Positions 1 through 8,050 of a stretch of 64,000 nucleotides of DNA are shown here, in pieces. The position numbers and the translations under genes were made by a program. A model generated the notes under the pieces. The model was not told the origin of the DNA and ran no database searches. It was given only the letters and a program-made list of their open reading frames with translations. The DNA is from Halovenus halobia (GTDB taxonomy: Archaea; Halobacteriota; Halobacteria; Halobacteriales; Haloarculaceae), in assembly GCF_051414135.1 (NCBI RefSeq), contig NZ_JBLKOA010000007.1, forward strand, positions 108,308 through 172,307, read 5' to 3'. Within the stretch, counting starts at the first letter, position 1. Each line of letters begins with the position of its first letter.

Positions 1-146
1 GGATTATTAATAATGAAGAATACTGTTGTCCTGAATACGTTCGGGTTCGGCGGTCGAGTCCCTGCTGGTACTGTTCGTCTGTACCACCACAAAGAGGCTA
101 CACACAGATACCGCTATTACCTAAACGAAGTCCGTCGCGTCCGCTA

Positions 147-452
147 TCAACTCACTACGTAGGACTGGTGTGTGCCTCGCGTCTGCATGTCGACGAAGTG
201 GTGTCGGGTCGCTCCACCGACGTCGCCCACAGCAGAGCGGGGTCGCTTGTCGTCGGTGTCGAGACTGTCGATAGCCTGGAAGTCGTGTTCGCGAATCAGT
301 TCCAGCGCGTCCGCTGGTAGCTGCTCACCCTCTGTTACGTCGACAATCAGCAGGCGGTCTGTGAAACTCTTGGCAAGAAAGGCGTCGGTGATCACGTCGT
401 ACTCCTGTAGTTGCTCCGTGACCGCTACCAGTGTTTCGCGTCGGTCACCCAT
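147..452 (-). CDS. small acidic hypothetical protein
   Basis: This is a 101-residue acidic protein with no predicted membrane segment or signal peptide. It has the residue bias of a real haloarchaeal cytoplasmic protein (many Asp/Glu, few Lys), whereas the opposite-strand reading is Ser/Arg-rich and looks like its shadow. I recognise no family. The ATG lies close to a short divergent zinc-ribbon gene at 546. Nothing around it indicates a function. Confidence 0.6.
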   Translation of the reverse strand: MGDRRETLVAVTEQLQEYDVITDAFLAKSFTDRLLIVDVTEGEQLPADALELIREHDFQAIDSLDTDDKRPRSAVGDVGGATRHHFVDMQTRGTHQSYVVS

Positions 453-545
453 ATTTCGTTCACTGTCGGGCCGAGCCTAACAGTTAGTTGCGAATATATT
501 CGGGCTGACAGCAGGTTTTTTGTCACACGAGGGGAAACTTTACGT

Positions 546-653
546 ATGGGCGACCGTGCCTGCTACCGAGACCACTGCCCGGACTGTGCGTGTCAGGTGA
601 CAATCGTCACCGAACGCTGCCCAGCCTGCGGTCGAGCGCTCTCGCTTGACTGA
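546..653 (+). CDS. 35-residue zinc-ribbon microprotein
   Basis: This very short ORF encodes MGDRACYRDHCPDCAC followed by a second cluster ERCPACGRA. It therefore has a CxxC and a CPxCG knuckle about 14 residues apart, the pattern of a single zinc ribbon. Small one-knuckle-pair proteins are abundant in haloarchaea and are usually of unknown role. The ATG is chosen because the longer in-frame extension upstream is not haloarchaeal in composition. Function unknown; zinc binding is inferred from the cysteine spacing. Confidence 0.55.
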   Translation: MGDRACYRDHCPDCACQVTIVTERCPACGRALSLD

Positions 654-812
654 ACTGGTCGGTTCGGTTGGCCTCGGCCAGGTGTACGAGTCTTGACTCG
701 ACCACTCGGTATCGAACTCTCGGTACAGACGTAGACTGAGAGTTGCGGCAGGTCAATAAGGCCGTGCTGTCTCACAGTTAGTTGGCCAAGGAGAGGACGT
801 GTTACCTCCGAT

Positions 813-998
813 ATGACAGAGAGACTTTCAGCGGTTCGTGAGCAACTGGAGGCGGACACGTACACGCTTCCCCAACGGAACATCCTGGAAGACAGTCTGT
901 CGTCAATTCAAGAAGGGGTTAGATATCGAACCCGGACAATGAGCCTCGAAGGTCACCAGAATGGCAAACAATTATTCAAATGTCCGAAAAAGAGGTGA
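813..998 (+). pseudogene. short ORF, possible N-terminal gene fragment
   Basis: The first 39 or so residues (MTERLSAVREQLEADTY...) look like the start of a genuine acidic helical protein. The last 20 residues turn basic and resemble non-coding translation. The ORF ends 49 bp before the large methyltransferase gene. I read it as the left fragment of a gene truncated when the restriction-modification gene arrived. A real 61-residue protein cannot be excluded. Confidence 0.35.
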
Positions 999-1047
999 GT
1001 ACGTCCGGAGAGAGCGAGGTGAAGGCGGTCATTAAATACCACAGTAA

Positions 1048-4000
1048 ATGACTGATACTACGAACTATCCGAAGACGTTGGACGCTACGCCACAGAGCGA
1101 CGAACCTGACGGCTATGGCTACGGTCACTTGGTCAATGCTGAATACCTCGAAGAACCTACCTCGGACACCGTAACGTACGATTCAGACCACGAGGTCACG
1201 TACCGCTTCAGTATTCAGAGCTCTGTTCGTATCGCATACTTCGAATTCCCGATGGCAGATGTCCCGCAGGATACGCCGAAGAAGATCGCACAGGAACTGA
1301 AGCGGAGAACTCGTCTACAGTACTTCTGGTTTTTCGACCCAGAAACCAATCGAGTACAGGTATTTCGCGCGTCCCGTGGAAATTTTCAGTTCATCTACAA
1401 TCCCACTATCCACACCGGTACGACGGCACAAACCAAGCTCGATAAACTGGAACAGGTTTCTGAGGACATCAACGCTCTCTTCGATTACACGGACGTTGTT
1501 GACCGCTTCTACCGGGAGTTGTGGGACCACCGGTCCGATCTCGCAAGCTCCCTCACCACTGAAAACGGATACACGCTCAGCAAGCAGGAGGAGCTTCTGT
1601 CCGCTCAGCGAATCATCGACCGCCTGATTTTCCTCTACTTCCTCGTCGAACGTGGCGTCGTCATCCCGGTGAACGACTCCAAGAAGATGGTTCCGGGGAC
1701 AACAGGTCGCGTGTTCAATACGCTTGTGGACGAGCACGACGATTTCTGGACGCTGCTTCGAACGGTCTTCTTCGACCGCCTGAACTCCCGAGACGCCAAT
1801 GACGTCAAATTCACCGGCTCGTACTGGCTCCACATTCCACACCTGAACGGGGGGCTCTTCCAGCCGGAGGACCTCACCACGAGGGACGGGACCATTGTCT
1901 CTGAGGACGAAGAACTCGTTGTTGAGGATTTTGACTGGGAAGCACTAATCAGCGAACTTAATGAGTACAATTGGCTCCTGGACGGGCTGGAAGGAACAGA
2001 CGAAGATGAAGCGGATACTGTCGGAAATCTCACCCCGGCCGTCTTGGGGTATATCTACGAGAAGTTCGTCATTTCGGTGAGTAAAGTCGGCGATGACGTC
2101 CGGCTTAGTGAGTTAGATGCTTCCGAGCGGAACGACCTGCTTTCCGAGGGGAACAGTGAGGTCGGTGCGTACTACACCGGTGAAGACATAACCGACTTCA
2201 AAGCCCGCCGAGCGTTGTGGGAAGGCTTACTGGAGAAGATTGACCGAGACATTGAGCAGGGGGAGGCACCGACAGCCCTCAATCCTGACGACCTGTACCG
2301 GCCTAGTGAAAATCAAATTGGGTCAATCGAATCTGACCAGAAGGACGGATTCGACGTCCTTTACGAGGAGTACGAGACCTCCCCAGAAATCTTGGAGTAC
2401 CTAGATTCGAGGCTACAGAAATTGAAGGTGTGTGACCCCGCAGTTGGGAGTGGTTCATTTGCGCTCGCAGTCGCGAACACACTGTTCGAGTGGCGGTCGA
2501 TGTGTCGACCGAACACTGATGAGTACGTACTCCGCCGGCAAATCATTGCACAGAACATCTTCGGTGTGGACATCCTGAAAGGGGCAACGGAGATCTGTAA
2601 GTTACGGCTGTGGCTCTGGCTGATCAGCGCGACTCCGGTAGAGACGACCGACGGTGCACCCGTAGACGAACGTGACGAAATCCCACCCTTGCCGGACATC
2701 ACATTCAACATCCGAACCGGAAACAGCCTCCTCGGGTTTACTGAAACCGCTGCAGTAACCGGCCAGCAGCACACCCGAGGGTCTTCCACGATGGAGGACC
2801 AACTACGTCAGTACGGGGAGGATGTTCGTGACTATCGGGAATCCAGTGACCCCGAGAAAGAGACGAAGCGTGAGCTTGAACGTCGGCATGACGACCTGAA
2901 AGAAGACCTCGACGAGTGGTACGCAGGAGCACAGAGTGATTCGAACAACAACCGTCTCACAATCGACGACCACGTTGATGACGTGAACGAAGCGTGGGAC
3001 AGTCTGAACGCGGCCCCGCAAACCTCCACGACACTCAGCATCAAAATCTCGGATGGGATACCTGAATCCATCGACGAATATCTGGAAAGCCAGGGGTTCA
3101 CCACGTACAAATACAAAGCACGGTTGGACAGCCCGACACTCAACAAGCAGGGTGTTGAGAAGATCTTCGGCCAACTCCGAGAGCACTTTGCAGACCCAGA
3201 CGATTGGAGTGTTCTCATCGAGCGAGAGTACGCCGGACAAGACTTCCGAGAAGACAAGCTGGACGCGTGCCACTGGCCGCTCGAATTCCCGCTCGTATTC
3301 ATGGAATACGGCGGGTTTGACGTCATCATTAGCAATCCACCCTACGGGGCGTCCGTGAGCCCGGAAGCGGAACCCTTGCTGAAGAACGAAGCCAACTACG
3401 AGTGCCAGGGGACGAACGACTCCTGTGAGTGGTTCTACGAACGAGCACTGGAACTCGTTCACAACGAAGGAGTCATCTCGTACATCGTCAGCAAGAGCAT
3501 CGCCTTCTACAGTTCGTGGTCCGACATTCGAGAACTCCTGCTGGAAGAGACCGAATTCAAGCACGTCTTCGACGTCGGATTGGGGTTCGTTGGGGTAAAC
3601 CTCGAAACGATTGCCATAGTCAATACTCTCGGTGGTGATGGCCGAGCAAGTATCCCGACCGTGCACCGGAGTCGAGACCTCCAGAGTACGACTGCGAACC
3701 AGCCAGTCCATCTCGGGTGGGTGGACCAAGAGTTCATGATGGACTCGAAAACCATCATCTTCCGACCGATAACTGACGACCAGAGCGATGTATTGGAACG
3801 CCTGCGCTCTCACGACCGCCGTCTTGGCGACGTAATGTCCACCGAAGACACGACGAGGCAGTTGTACATCCCGGACAGTACAAAGAAGAAACTGAACGGT
3901 GGGGACGACCACTATATCAACAAAAATCCGTGGGTTCAGGCGTTCTATCTGGAGGATATCTGGCACAGGGACCTCGGTGACTACCAGGAGTCCGTTACCG

Positions 4001-4668
4001 AGTACGCCGTTCCTCGCGTCATGCTAAAGGTCCTTCGTGGCACGCGACTCCGGGCGTGGATCGACGCAAATGGAGAGGTAGTAGGCACGGAGAAACTCGT
4101 CAATGTGCCGCTCGCGGACAGCACACCGGAAGAGATCGCATTCGTCTACGCAGCACTAAACCACCCATGTGCCTCCTACTACCTGCAGAAAGCAATTTTC
4201 TCAGAAACAACAGAGAGTGCGCGGGTGATGGACGGTCAGTACTCCAAGCCGATCCCAATCCCAGCGGTCTCCGCTACCATCGAAACTGCTGTGGCCCACC
4301 TCGCGTGGGTGCTCACGCTGGCACGACAGTTGCACCACGACTCCAACCGTGACCGTTCAGAACACGTAACGACCTTACAGACCAGCTTGAATGCGATTCT
4401 CAGCGCTCTGTACTTGGACATCCACTCAGAAACGCTCAACCGCTGGTGTACTACTGTACGCAGCGAAGGCGAAGAGACTGAACAGGTTCGGGAACTGTTC
4501 GACCAGTTCTACACTGAACGGTTCGCCACCCGGAACGGGACTCCGGAACAGTACTGGGACGAGATCGATGCGGCCGTGGATTCAGCAATCGAGACTGTCT
4601 CACAGTGGGATACTGACGATATTTCGAATTCACACGAAATGGCGGTTATTAGACAGGTCCTACAATGA
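1048..4668 (+). CDS. Eco57I-class N6-adenine DNA methyltransferase / type IIG-like restriction enzyme
   Basis: A 1206-residue protein with an AdoMet-binding motif I, DPAVGSGSF, at about residue 463 and the catalytic NPPY motif at about residue 763 (SNPPYGA). This is the gamma-type layout of Eco57I-class N6-adenine methyltransferases. The roughly 450-residue N-terminal part would be the nuclease/helical region of a type IIG enzyme, but I see no clear PD-(D/E)xK signature, so a PglX-like or DrmMI-like methylase is also possible. The C-terminal third would contain target recognition. No specificity subunit, pglZ, brxC or helicase partner lies nearby, so it appears to act alone. The region looks less GC-rich than its neighbours and the gene is flanked by ORF fragments, suggesting horizontal acquisition. 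The start is the first ATG of the acidic reading frame. Confidence 0.85.
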   Translation: MTDTTNYPKTLDATPQSDEPDGYGYGHLVNAEYLEEPTSDTVTYDSDHEVTYRFSIQSSVRIAYFEFPMADVPQDTPKKIAQELKRRTRLQYFWFFDPETNRVQVFRASRGNFQFIYNPTIHTGTTAQTKLDKLEQVSEDINALFDYTDVVDRFYRELWDHRSDLASSLTTENGYTLSKQEELLSAQRIIDRLIFLYFLVERGVVIPVNDSKKMVPGTTGRVFNTLVDEHDDFWTLLRTVFFDRLNSRDANDVKFTGSYWLHIPHLNGGLFQPEDLTTRDGTIVSEDEELVVEDFDWEALISELNEYNWLLDGLEGTDEDEADTVGNLTPAVLGYIYEKFVISVSKVGDDVRLSELDASERNDLLSEGNSEVGAYYTGEDITDFKARRALWEGLLEKIDRDIEQGEAPTALNPDDLYRPSENQIGSIESDQKDGFDVLYEEYETSPEILEYLDSRLQKLKVCDPAVGSGSFALAVANTLFEWRSMCRPNTDEYVLRRQIIAQNIFGVDILKGATEICKLRLWLWLISATPVETTDGAPVDERDEIPPLPDITFNIRTGNSLLGFTETAAVTGQQHTRGSSTMEDQLRQYGEDVRDYRESSDPEKETKRELERRHDDLKEDLDEWYAGAQSDSNNNRLTIDDHVDDVNEAWDSLNAAPQTSTTLSIKISDGIPESIDEYLESQGFTTYKYKARLDSPTLNKQGVEKIFGQLREHFADPDDWSVLIEREYAGQDFREDKLDACHWPLEFPLVFMEYGGFDVIISNPPYGASVSPEAEPLLKNEANYECQGTNDSCEWFYERALELVHNEGVISYIVSKSIAFYSSWSDIRELLLEETEFKHVFDVGLGFVGVNLETIAIVNTLGGDGRASIPTVHRSRDLQSTTANQPVHLGWVDQEFMMDSKTIIFRPITDDQSDVLERLRSHDRRLGDVMSTEDTTRQLYIPDSTKKKLNGGDDHYINKNPWVQAFYLEDIWHRDLGDYQESVTEYAVPRVMLKVLRGTRLRAWIDANGEVVGTEKLVNVPLADSTPEEIAFVYAALNHPCASYYLQKAIFSETTESARVMDGQYSKPIPIPAVSATIETAVAHLAWVLTLARQLHHDSNRDRSEHVTTLQTSLNAILSALYLDIHSETLNRWCTTVRSEGEETEQVRELFDQFYTERFATRNGTPEQYWDEIDAAVDSAIETVSQWDTDDISNSHEMAVIRQVLQ

Positions 4669-4675
4669 GACCTCG

Positions 4676-4945
4676 GTGCCGCTGTTCGACGCACGTGCCC
4701 GCTGGTATAGTACCGGGGCGGCCGCCGCGTCGAGCGTCGCCGAACAGGCAACAGCAGCCCCAACACAGGAACTGCACGAGATCGGGCTCAAATGTCTCCG
4801 ATATCTTCAGCCCCGCGGTGTCAGAGACCTGACCGAAATCACAGACCGCCTCGACGAGTACGACGGGAATCCGATTGTCAGAGAGGTCAAAGAAACAGGT
4901 CAGACCACTCCAGATACCGGCCCAGTCTCTCGCTGGGACCCTTAG
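4676..4945 (+). pseudogene. C-terminal gene remnant downstream of the methyltransferase
   Basis: This frame reads as a typical haloarchaeal protein for about 89 residues (for example SVAEQATAAPTQELHEIG, then LTEITDRLDEYDGNP) but has no ATG; the only nearby start is GTG at 4676. It overlaps nothing and starts 7 bp after the methyltransferase stop. It may be the right-hand fragment of a gene interrupted by the restriction-modification gene, or a short intact GTG-started gene. No family recognised. Confidence 0.4.
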
Positions 4946-5055
4946 ACACGGTGTCGCTCAGGGGTTAACACAGCCGAACGGCGAGCCCAAGAGTGCTCGC
5001 GGAAAGTACGGCAACCGATGTCCACACCGTCGGAGCCGAGAATCGCCTTCTGGGA

Positions 5056-5502
5056 CTACGATATCCTGACGAGTGTCATCACGAGTAGTCGCCCCCCAAA
5101 CAGAAAGAGCACTCCGAAGACGATACTCACAATAAAAAACGACTCAGGCGCAGTTCCAGTGATGTAGTCCGTCCGCCGCAGCAGTCCGTTGAGAATCGCC
5201 ACAACGACCCAGACAGAGACCAGTTTCGCCGCAGTGCTGGGGGAGCTCTGGAGCGACGACTCAGTGAACAGTCCAGTTGGGAGTGCGAGTATGACCCAGA
5301 GACAGAGAATTGGCGAGAGAAGCAGGAGCGTTCGAGATGGATTCTCCCAGAACAGATAGCCGTGTTTGTACTGCCCGACTGCGAGAAATCCGAACAGTGC
5401 TATCAGGTCCACGAGGAGGAGGGCAACTGCTGTTGGCGTCGTCGGGAACTGGCTGGCAAGACCGGACCAGACACGGAGTGGCGCTGTGTTTGTCTTACTC
5501 AT
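5056..5502 (-). CDS. DUF3054-like small membrane protein
   Basis: A 148-residue protein with four hydrophobic segments (roughly residues 23-43, 55-78, 90-110 and 120-143). The short charged loops include a YKHGYLFWENPSRT-like stretch after helix 1. Length, topology and presence in haloarchaea fit the DUF3054 family, whose function is unknown. It lies 3 bp downstream of the ctaB fusion on the same strand, so it is probably cotranscribed with it. A role in heme or oxidase biogenesis would be guilt by association only. Confidence 0.6.
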   Translation of the reverse strand: MSKTNTAPLRVWSGLASQFPTTPTAVALLLVDLIALFGFLAVGQYKHGYLFWENPSRTLLLLSPILCLWVILALPTGLFTESSLQSSPSTAAKLVSVWVVVAILNGLLRRTDYITGTAPESFFIVSIVFGVLFLFGGRLLVMTLVRIS

Positions 5503-5505
5503 TGG

Positions 5506-6969
5506 TCAGGGAATGACAACGACGGTTTCGAGGACGACTGCGCCGAGAACGATGCCGAGGTACGCGATCGAGGCGAAAAACGTCTGCATCGTCGCCTCAC
5601 GGGTATGGAGTCGACACTGCGAGACAGCACTCGCAAAGAACACACCTCCGGCAACTATGGACGCACCGGCAAACAGCCACGTCAGCGGCGTCCAGGCGAC
5701 GAGACTGATACTCACGATCAGTGTTGCGCCGAGCGTGAGCAAAATCCGGCGGCGAGCGGCCGACACCCCGGCAACGACCGGGAACATCGGGTAGCCAGCA
5801 CGGGCGTAATCGTCCTTGTACGCGATTGCGAGATTGTAGAAATGCGGCGGCGTCCAGATGACAACCAGTGCGGCCAACAGCACTCCGCCAAGCCCGACTG
5901 AACCGGTAACTGCGACCCAGCCGATGAGCGCGGGCAACGCGCCGGACCCACCGCCGATTGCGATGTTCCAGCTGGTATTTGGTTTGAGAACGACCGTGTA
6001 GACCACACTGTAGTAGACGATAGCGACGAACGTCAGCGCGGCCGCAAACATGTTGACGAACACGACGAACAGCGCCATCGAGAGCACCACCTGAGCAGCC
6101 CCGAACACTGCGGCATTCCGCACTGGAATTTCGTTCGTTGCAACCGGTCTATCGGCCGTTCGCTCCATTTTCTGGTCTCGGTCACGCTCGTAGAGATGAT
6201 TGAACGTCCCGCTCGCGCCGATTGCCAGAATCCCTCCCCCGAGCGTTGCCGCGACGGCGGAACCGCTTGGCCACTGCCCAGTCGTCGTCGCCAGTGCCAT
6301 GCCCGCGAGTGCGAGCAAACAGAGCAACCACATCAGGCGTGGTTTCGTCAGTTCCAGATATCGACGCAGACGGTCCGCCATCGATAGCGTTCCGGGTGCA
6401 GAGTCTTCTTCGGACGGTTCGATACGTTCTTGCGCTGAGGACTCAGTCGACGCTGGGTGGTCTGCTGGGCTCTCCGTGACAGGGTCTGGGTTTTTGGGTG
6501 ATGTGCTTCCAGCGTTCGTCTCTTCGGTTGCTGTCTCCGATTCAAGTGTCCAGGCGAGCGCGGTCAACAACAGCATAAACACCGCCGTCCCCAGCACGAG
6601 ATGTATCTCGGGAACGTACTGTACGTCGGTCAGGACGACAACACCGCCGAGGGCTATCTGTATCGGAAACGCAACCGCGACACTGTACAACGAAATCCGG
6701 GCCCGCCAGTCGAGCGAGAGCGACCGGGACCACAGGAGTACCACAGCGATTAACAGACCGACAACGGCTGTCATCGCTCTGTGGCCGAGTCCGACGAGCA
6801 CAATCGGTGTGAGGTCGCCTGGCCCCGGCGCACAGATTGGCCACTGCGAACAGGCCTGCGTTCCAGTTGCGGCGAGGGTGGTTCCTGTCGTGACGAGTAC
6901 GTACACCGCAAACGTCGTGACAGCGAGCAGTGATGTAAATCGCTGTCTCGTTGATTTCAAGAGAGTCAT
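5506..6969 (-). CDS. ctaB: heme O synthase (CtaB) with N-terminal half-CtaA/Cox15 domain
   Basis: A 487-residue fusion. Residues 1-150 hold four membrane helices with CSQWPICAPG in an external loop, a GHRAM histidine and a second EIHLVLG histidine. This matches one half of the eight-helix heme A synthase, like the compact archaeal CtaA forms. A charged Pro/Glu-rich linker (about 150-195) follows. The rest is a UbiA-type prenyltransferase with the two Asp motifs of protoheme farnesyltransferases, YERDRDQKM and YKDDYARAG. CtaB farnesylates heme b to heme O in the membrane; CtaA oxidises heme O to heme A. The gene is divergent from the heme-copper reductase operon and probably supplies its heme. 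Confidence 0.9.
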   Translation of the reverse strand: MTLLKSTRQRFTSLLAVTTFAVYVLVTTGTTLAATGTQACSQWPICAPGPGDLTPIVLVGLGHRAMTAVVGLLIAVVLLWSRSLSLDWRARISLYSVAVAFPIQIALGGVVVLTDVQYVPEIHLVLGTAVFMLLLTALAWTLESETATEETNAGSTSPKNPDPVTESPADHPASTESSAQERIEPSEEDSAPGTLSMADRLRRYLELTKPRLMWLLCLLALAGMALATTTGQWPSGSAVAATLGGGILAIGASGTFNHLYERDRDQKMERTADRPVATNEIPVRNAAVFGAAQVVLSMALFVVFVNMFAAALTFVAIVYYSVVYTVVLKPNTSWNIAIGGGSGALPALIGWVAVTGSVGLGGVLLAALVVIWTPPHFYNLAIAYKDDYARAGYPMFPVVAGVSAARRRILLTLGATLIVSISLVAWTPLTWLFAGASIVAGGVFFASAVSQCRLHTREATMQTFFASIAYLGIVLGAVVLETVVVIP

Positions 6970-7007
6970 AATCGAGAGCGTGCTGATACTGGAACATACG
7001 TCCCACT

Positions 7008-7184
7008 CTACTCAGGGATACTCCCGAACATGTCCGCCTGTTCGGCAACTGAGCTGCTTGTCGATTTCTTGCCCCAGGCGAAGATTGGTTGCTGTTGCTG
7101 TTCGACGGAGCGGTAGTCGTACTCTTCGCGGTCATTCGGGTCACTCTCAGAATGTGTTCGGCACAACAGTCCTGCACGGGTCAT
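7008..7184 (-). CDS. possible 58-residue protein upstream of ctaB
   Basis: An open frame from ATG at 7184 to TAG at 7008 encodes MTRAGLLCRTHSESDPNDRE, then a Gln-rich turn, FAWGKKSTSSS and a short acidic tail. It lies between the divergent ctaB fusion and the reductase operon. Composition is compatible with coding but the protein is too short to be sure, and no family is recognised. The rest of this roughly 317-bp divergent spacer should contain the two promoters. Confidence 0.35.
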   Translation of the reverse strand: MTRAGLLCRTHSESDPNDREEYDYRSVEQQQQPIFAWGKKSTSSSVAEQADMFGSIPE

Positions 7185-7286
7185 TGACTAGTACGTTTAC
7201 TTTACTGACATGACGCCAACCAACCCGAATATGTGCGCGATAACATTCAGGGGAGTGATTCAAGAAAATCTGGACGTGAGTTACAA

Positions 7287-7424
7287 ATGAGCTCAGAAGA
7301 GATGCCGACAATGCAACTGCTATACAACCGCATATTCCTGTTAGCAGTCGCCTCCCTCGTGTTCTTTTTCCTCGTGTACCTGGGATGGGGACTGATCGAT
7401 ATCCTGTCGGTGCCAGTGAGGTGA
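7287..7424 (+). CDS. cbaD: small single-helix subunit of ba3-like heme-copper reductase
   Basis: A 45-residue peptide with one strongly hydrophobic helix (about residues 15-38, LLAVASLVFFFLVYLGWG) and an acidic N-terminus. It is the first gene of the reductase operon, 6 bp before subunit II. Thermus ba3 oxidase has a similar one-helix subunit IIa, and a small CbaD subunit has been described for the Natronomonas ba3 enzyme. Assignment rests on size, topology and position. The ATG at 7287 is preferred because the upstream in-frame extension is not hydrophobic or conserved-looking. Confidence 0.65.
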   Translation: MSSEEMPTMQLLYNRIFLLAVASLVFFFLVYLGWGLIDILSVPVR

Positions 7425-7430
7425 TCTAGT

Positions 7431-8048
7431 ATGTCAAGTCCACTCGACACACCGGATGGCAACTGGTGGGATGAAGCGGTCAATAGACGCGAGAGTATCT
7501 GGCTCGGTATCGCGGGTCTGTGGTCGCTGGGTATCTTCGGTTGGATGAGCGGGTTTACCCAGTTTGGTGACCAGAATCCAGTCGGTGAAACCTACGAGGT
7601 CGAGCCAGAAGCCTACGCAGAGGTGGTCAGTGACTACGAAGAGAAGGCGGGCCAGACGTCGGTGGCCGCAATCGAAGAAAACCGCGCGCCCACCGAGGAG
7701 GAGCGACAGAACGTCATTGTCCCCCCTGACACCTCGGCGTACGTGCTCGGCCAACGATTCCGGTGGGGTGGCCTCCCGGTTGTCCTCGAAGCAGGAACCG
7801 AGTACGACATTCACCTCGGTTCACGAGACGTCCAGCATGGCTTTTCGGTCCGGCCAGAACAGAACTTGAGCCAGCAAATCAACCTGCAGGTGTTCCCCGG
7901 GACTGAGTGGATTGTCCCGATGACGTTCGATGAACCGGGAACGTATCAGGTCATCTGCAACGAGTTCTGTGGGCAGGGACACGCTTCGATGTCTGGTACG
8001 TTCTACGTTGTCGACTCTGAGAACTACGATACGGTGACGGGTGAGTAA
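7431..8048 (+). CDS. cbaB: heme-copper reductase subunit II with CuA site
   Basis: A 205-residue protein with one N-terminal membrane anchor (about residues 22-42) and an external cupredoxin domain. The binuclear CuA ligands are all present: His136, Cys176, Glu178, Cys180, His184 and Met187, in the pattern CNEFCGQGHASM. It should take electrons from a small blue copper protein or cytochrome and pass them to subunit I. The stop is 2 bp before the subunit I start, so the two are tightly coupled. The short form with one anchor is typical of B-family (ba3-type) enzymes. Confidence 0.9.
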   Translation: MSSPLDTPDGNWWDEAVNRRESIWLGIAGLWSLGIFGWMSGFTQFGDQNPVGETYEVEPEAYAEVVSDYEEKAGQTSVAAIEENRAPTEEERQNVIVPPDTSAYVLGQRFRWGGLPVVLEAGTEYDIHLGSRDVQHGFSVRPEQNLSQQINLQVFPGTEWIVPMTFDEPGTYQVICNEFCGQGHASMSGTFYVVDSENYDTVTGE

Positions 8049-8050
8049 CA

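Noticed and set aside
2803..3966. 387-residue open frame on the minus strand within the methyltransferase gene
   Set aside because: It is the mirror of a clear coding frame with NPPY and AdoMet motifs, has a Val/Arg-rich composition and no recognisable domain.
1048..4668. BREX or DISARM system
   Set aside because: The methylase resembles PglX/DrmMI in size, but no pglZ, brxC, drmA or helicase partners are within reach.
6200..7213. 337-residue plus-strand open frame opposite the ctaB fusion
   Set aside because: Ser/Arg/Pro-rich translation and overlap with a recognised membrane enzyme mark it as a shadow.
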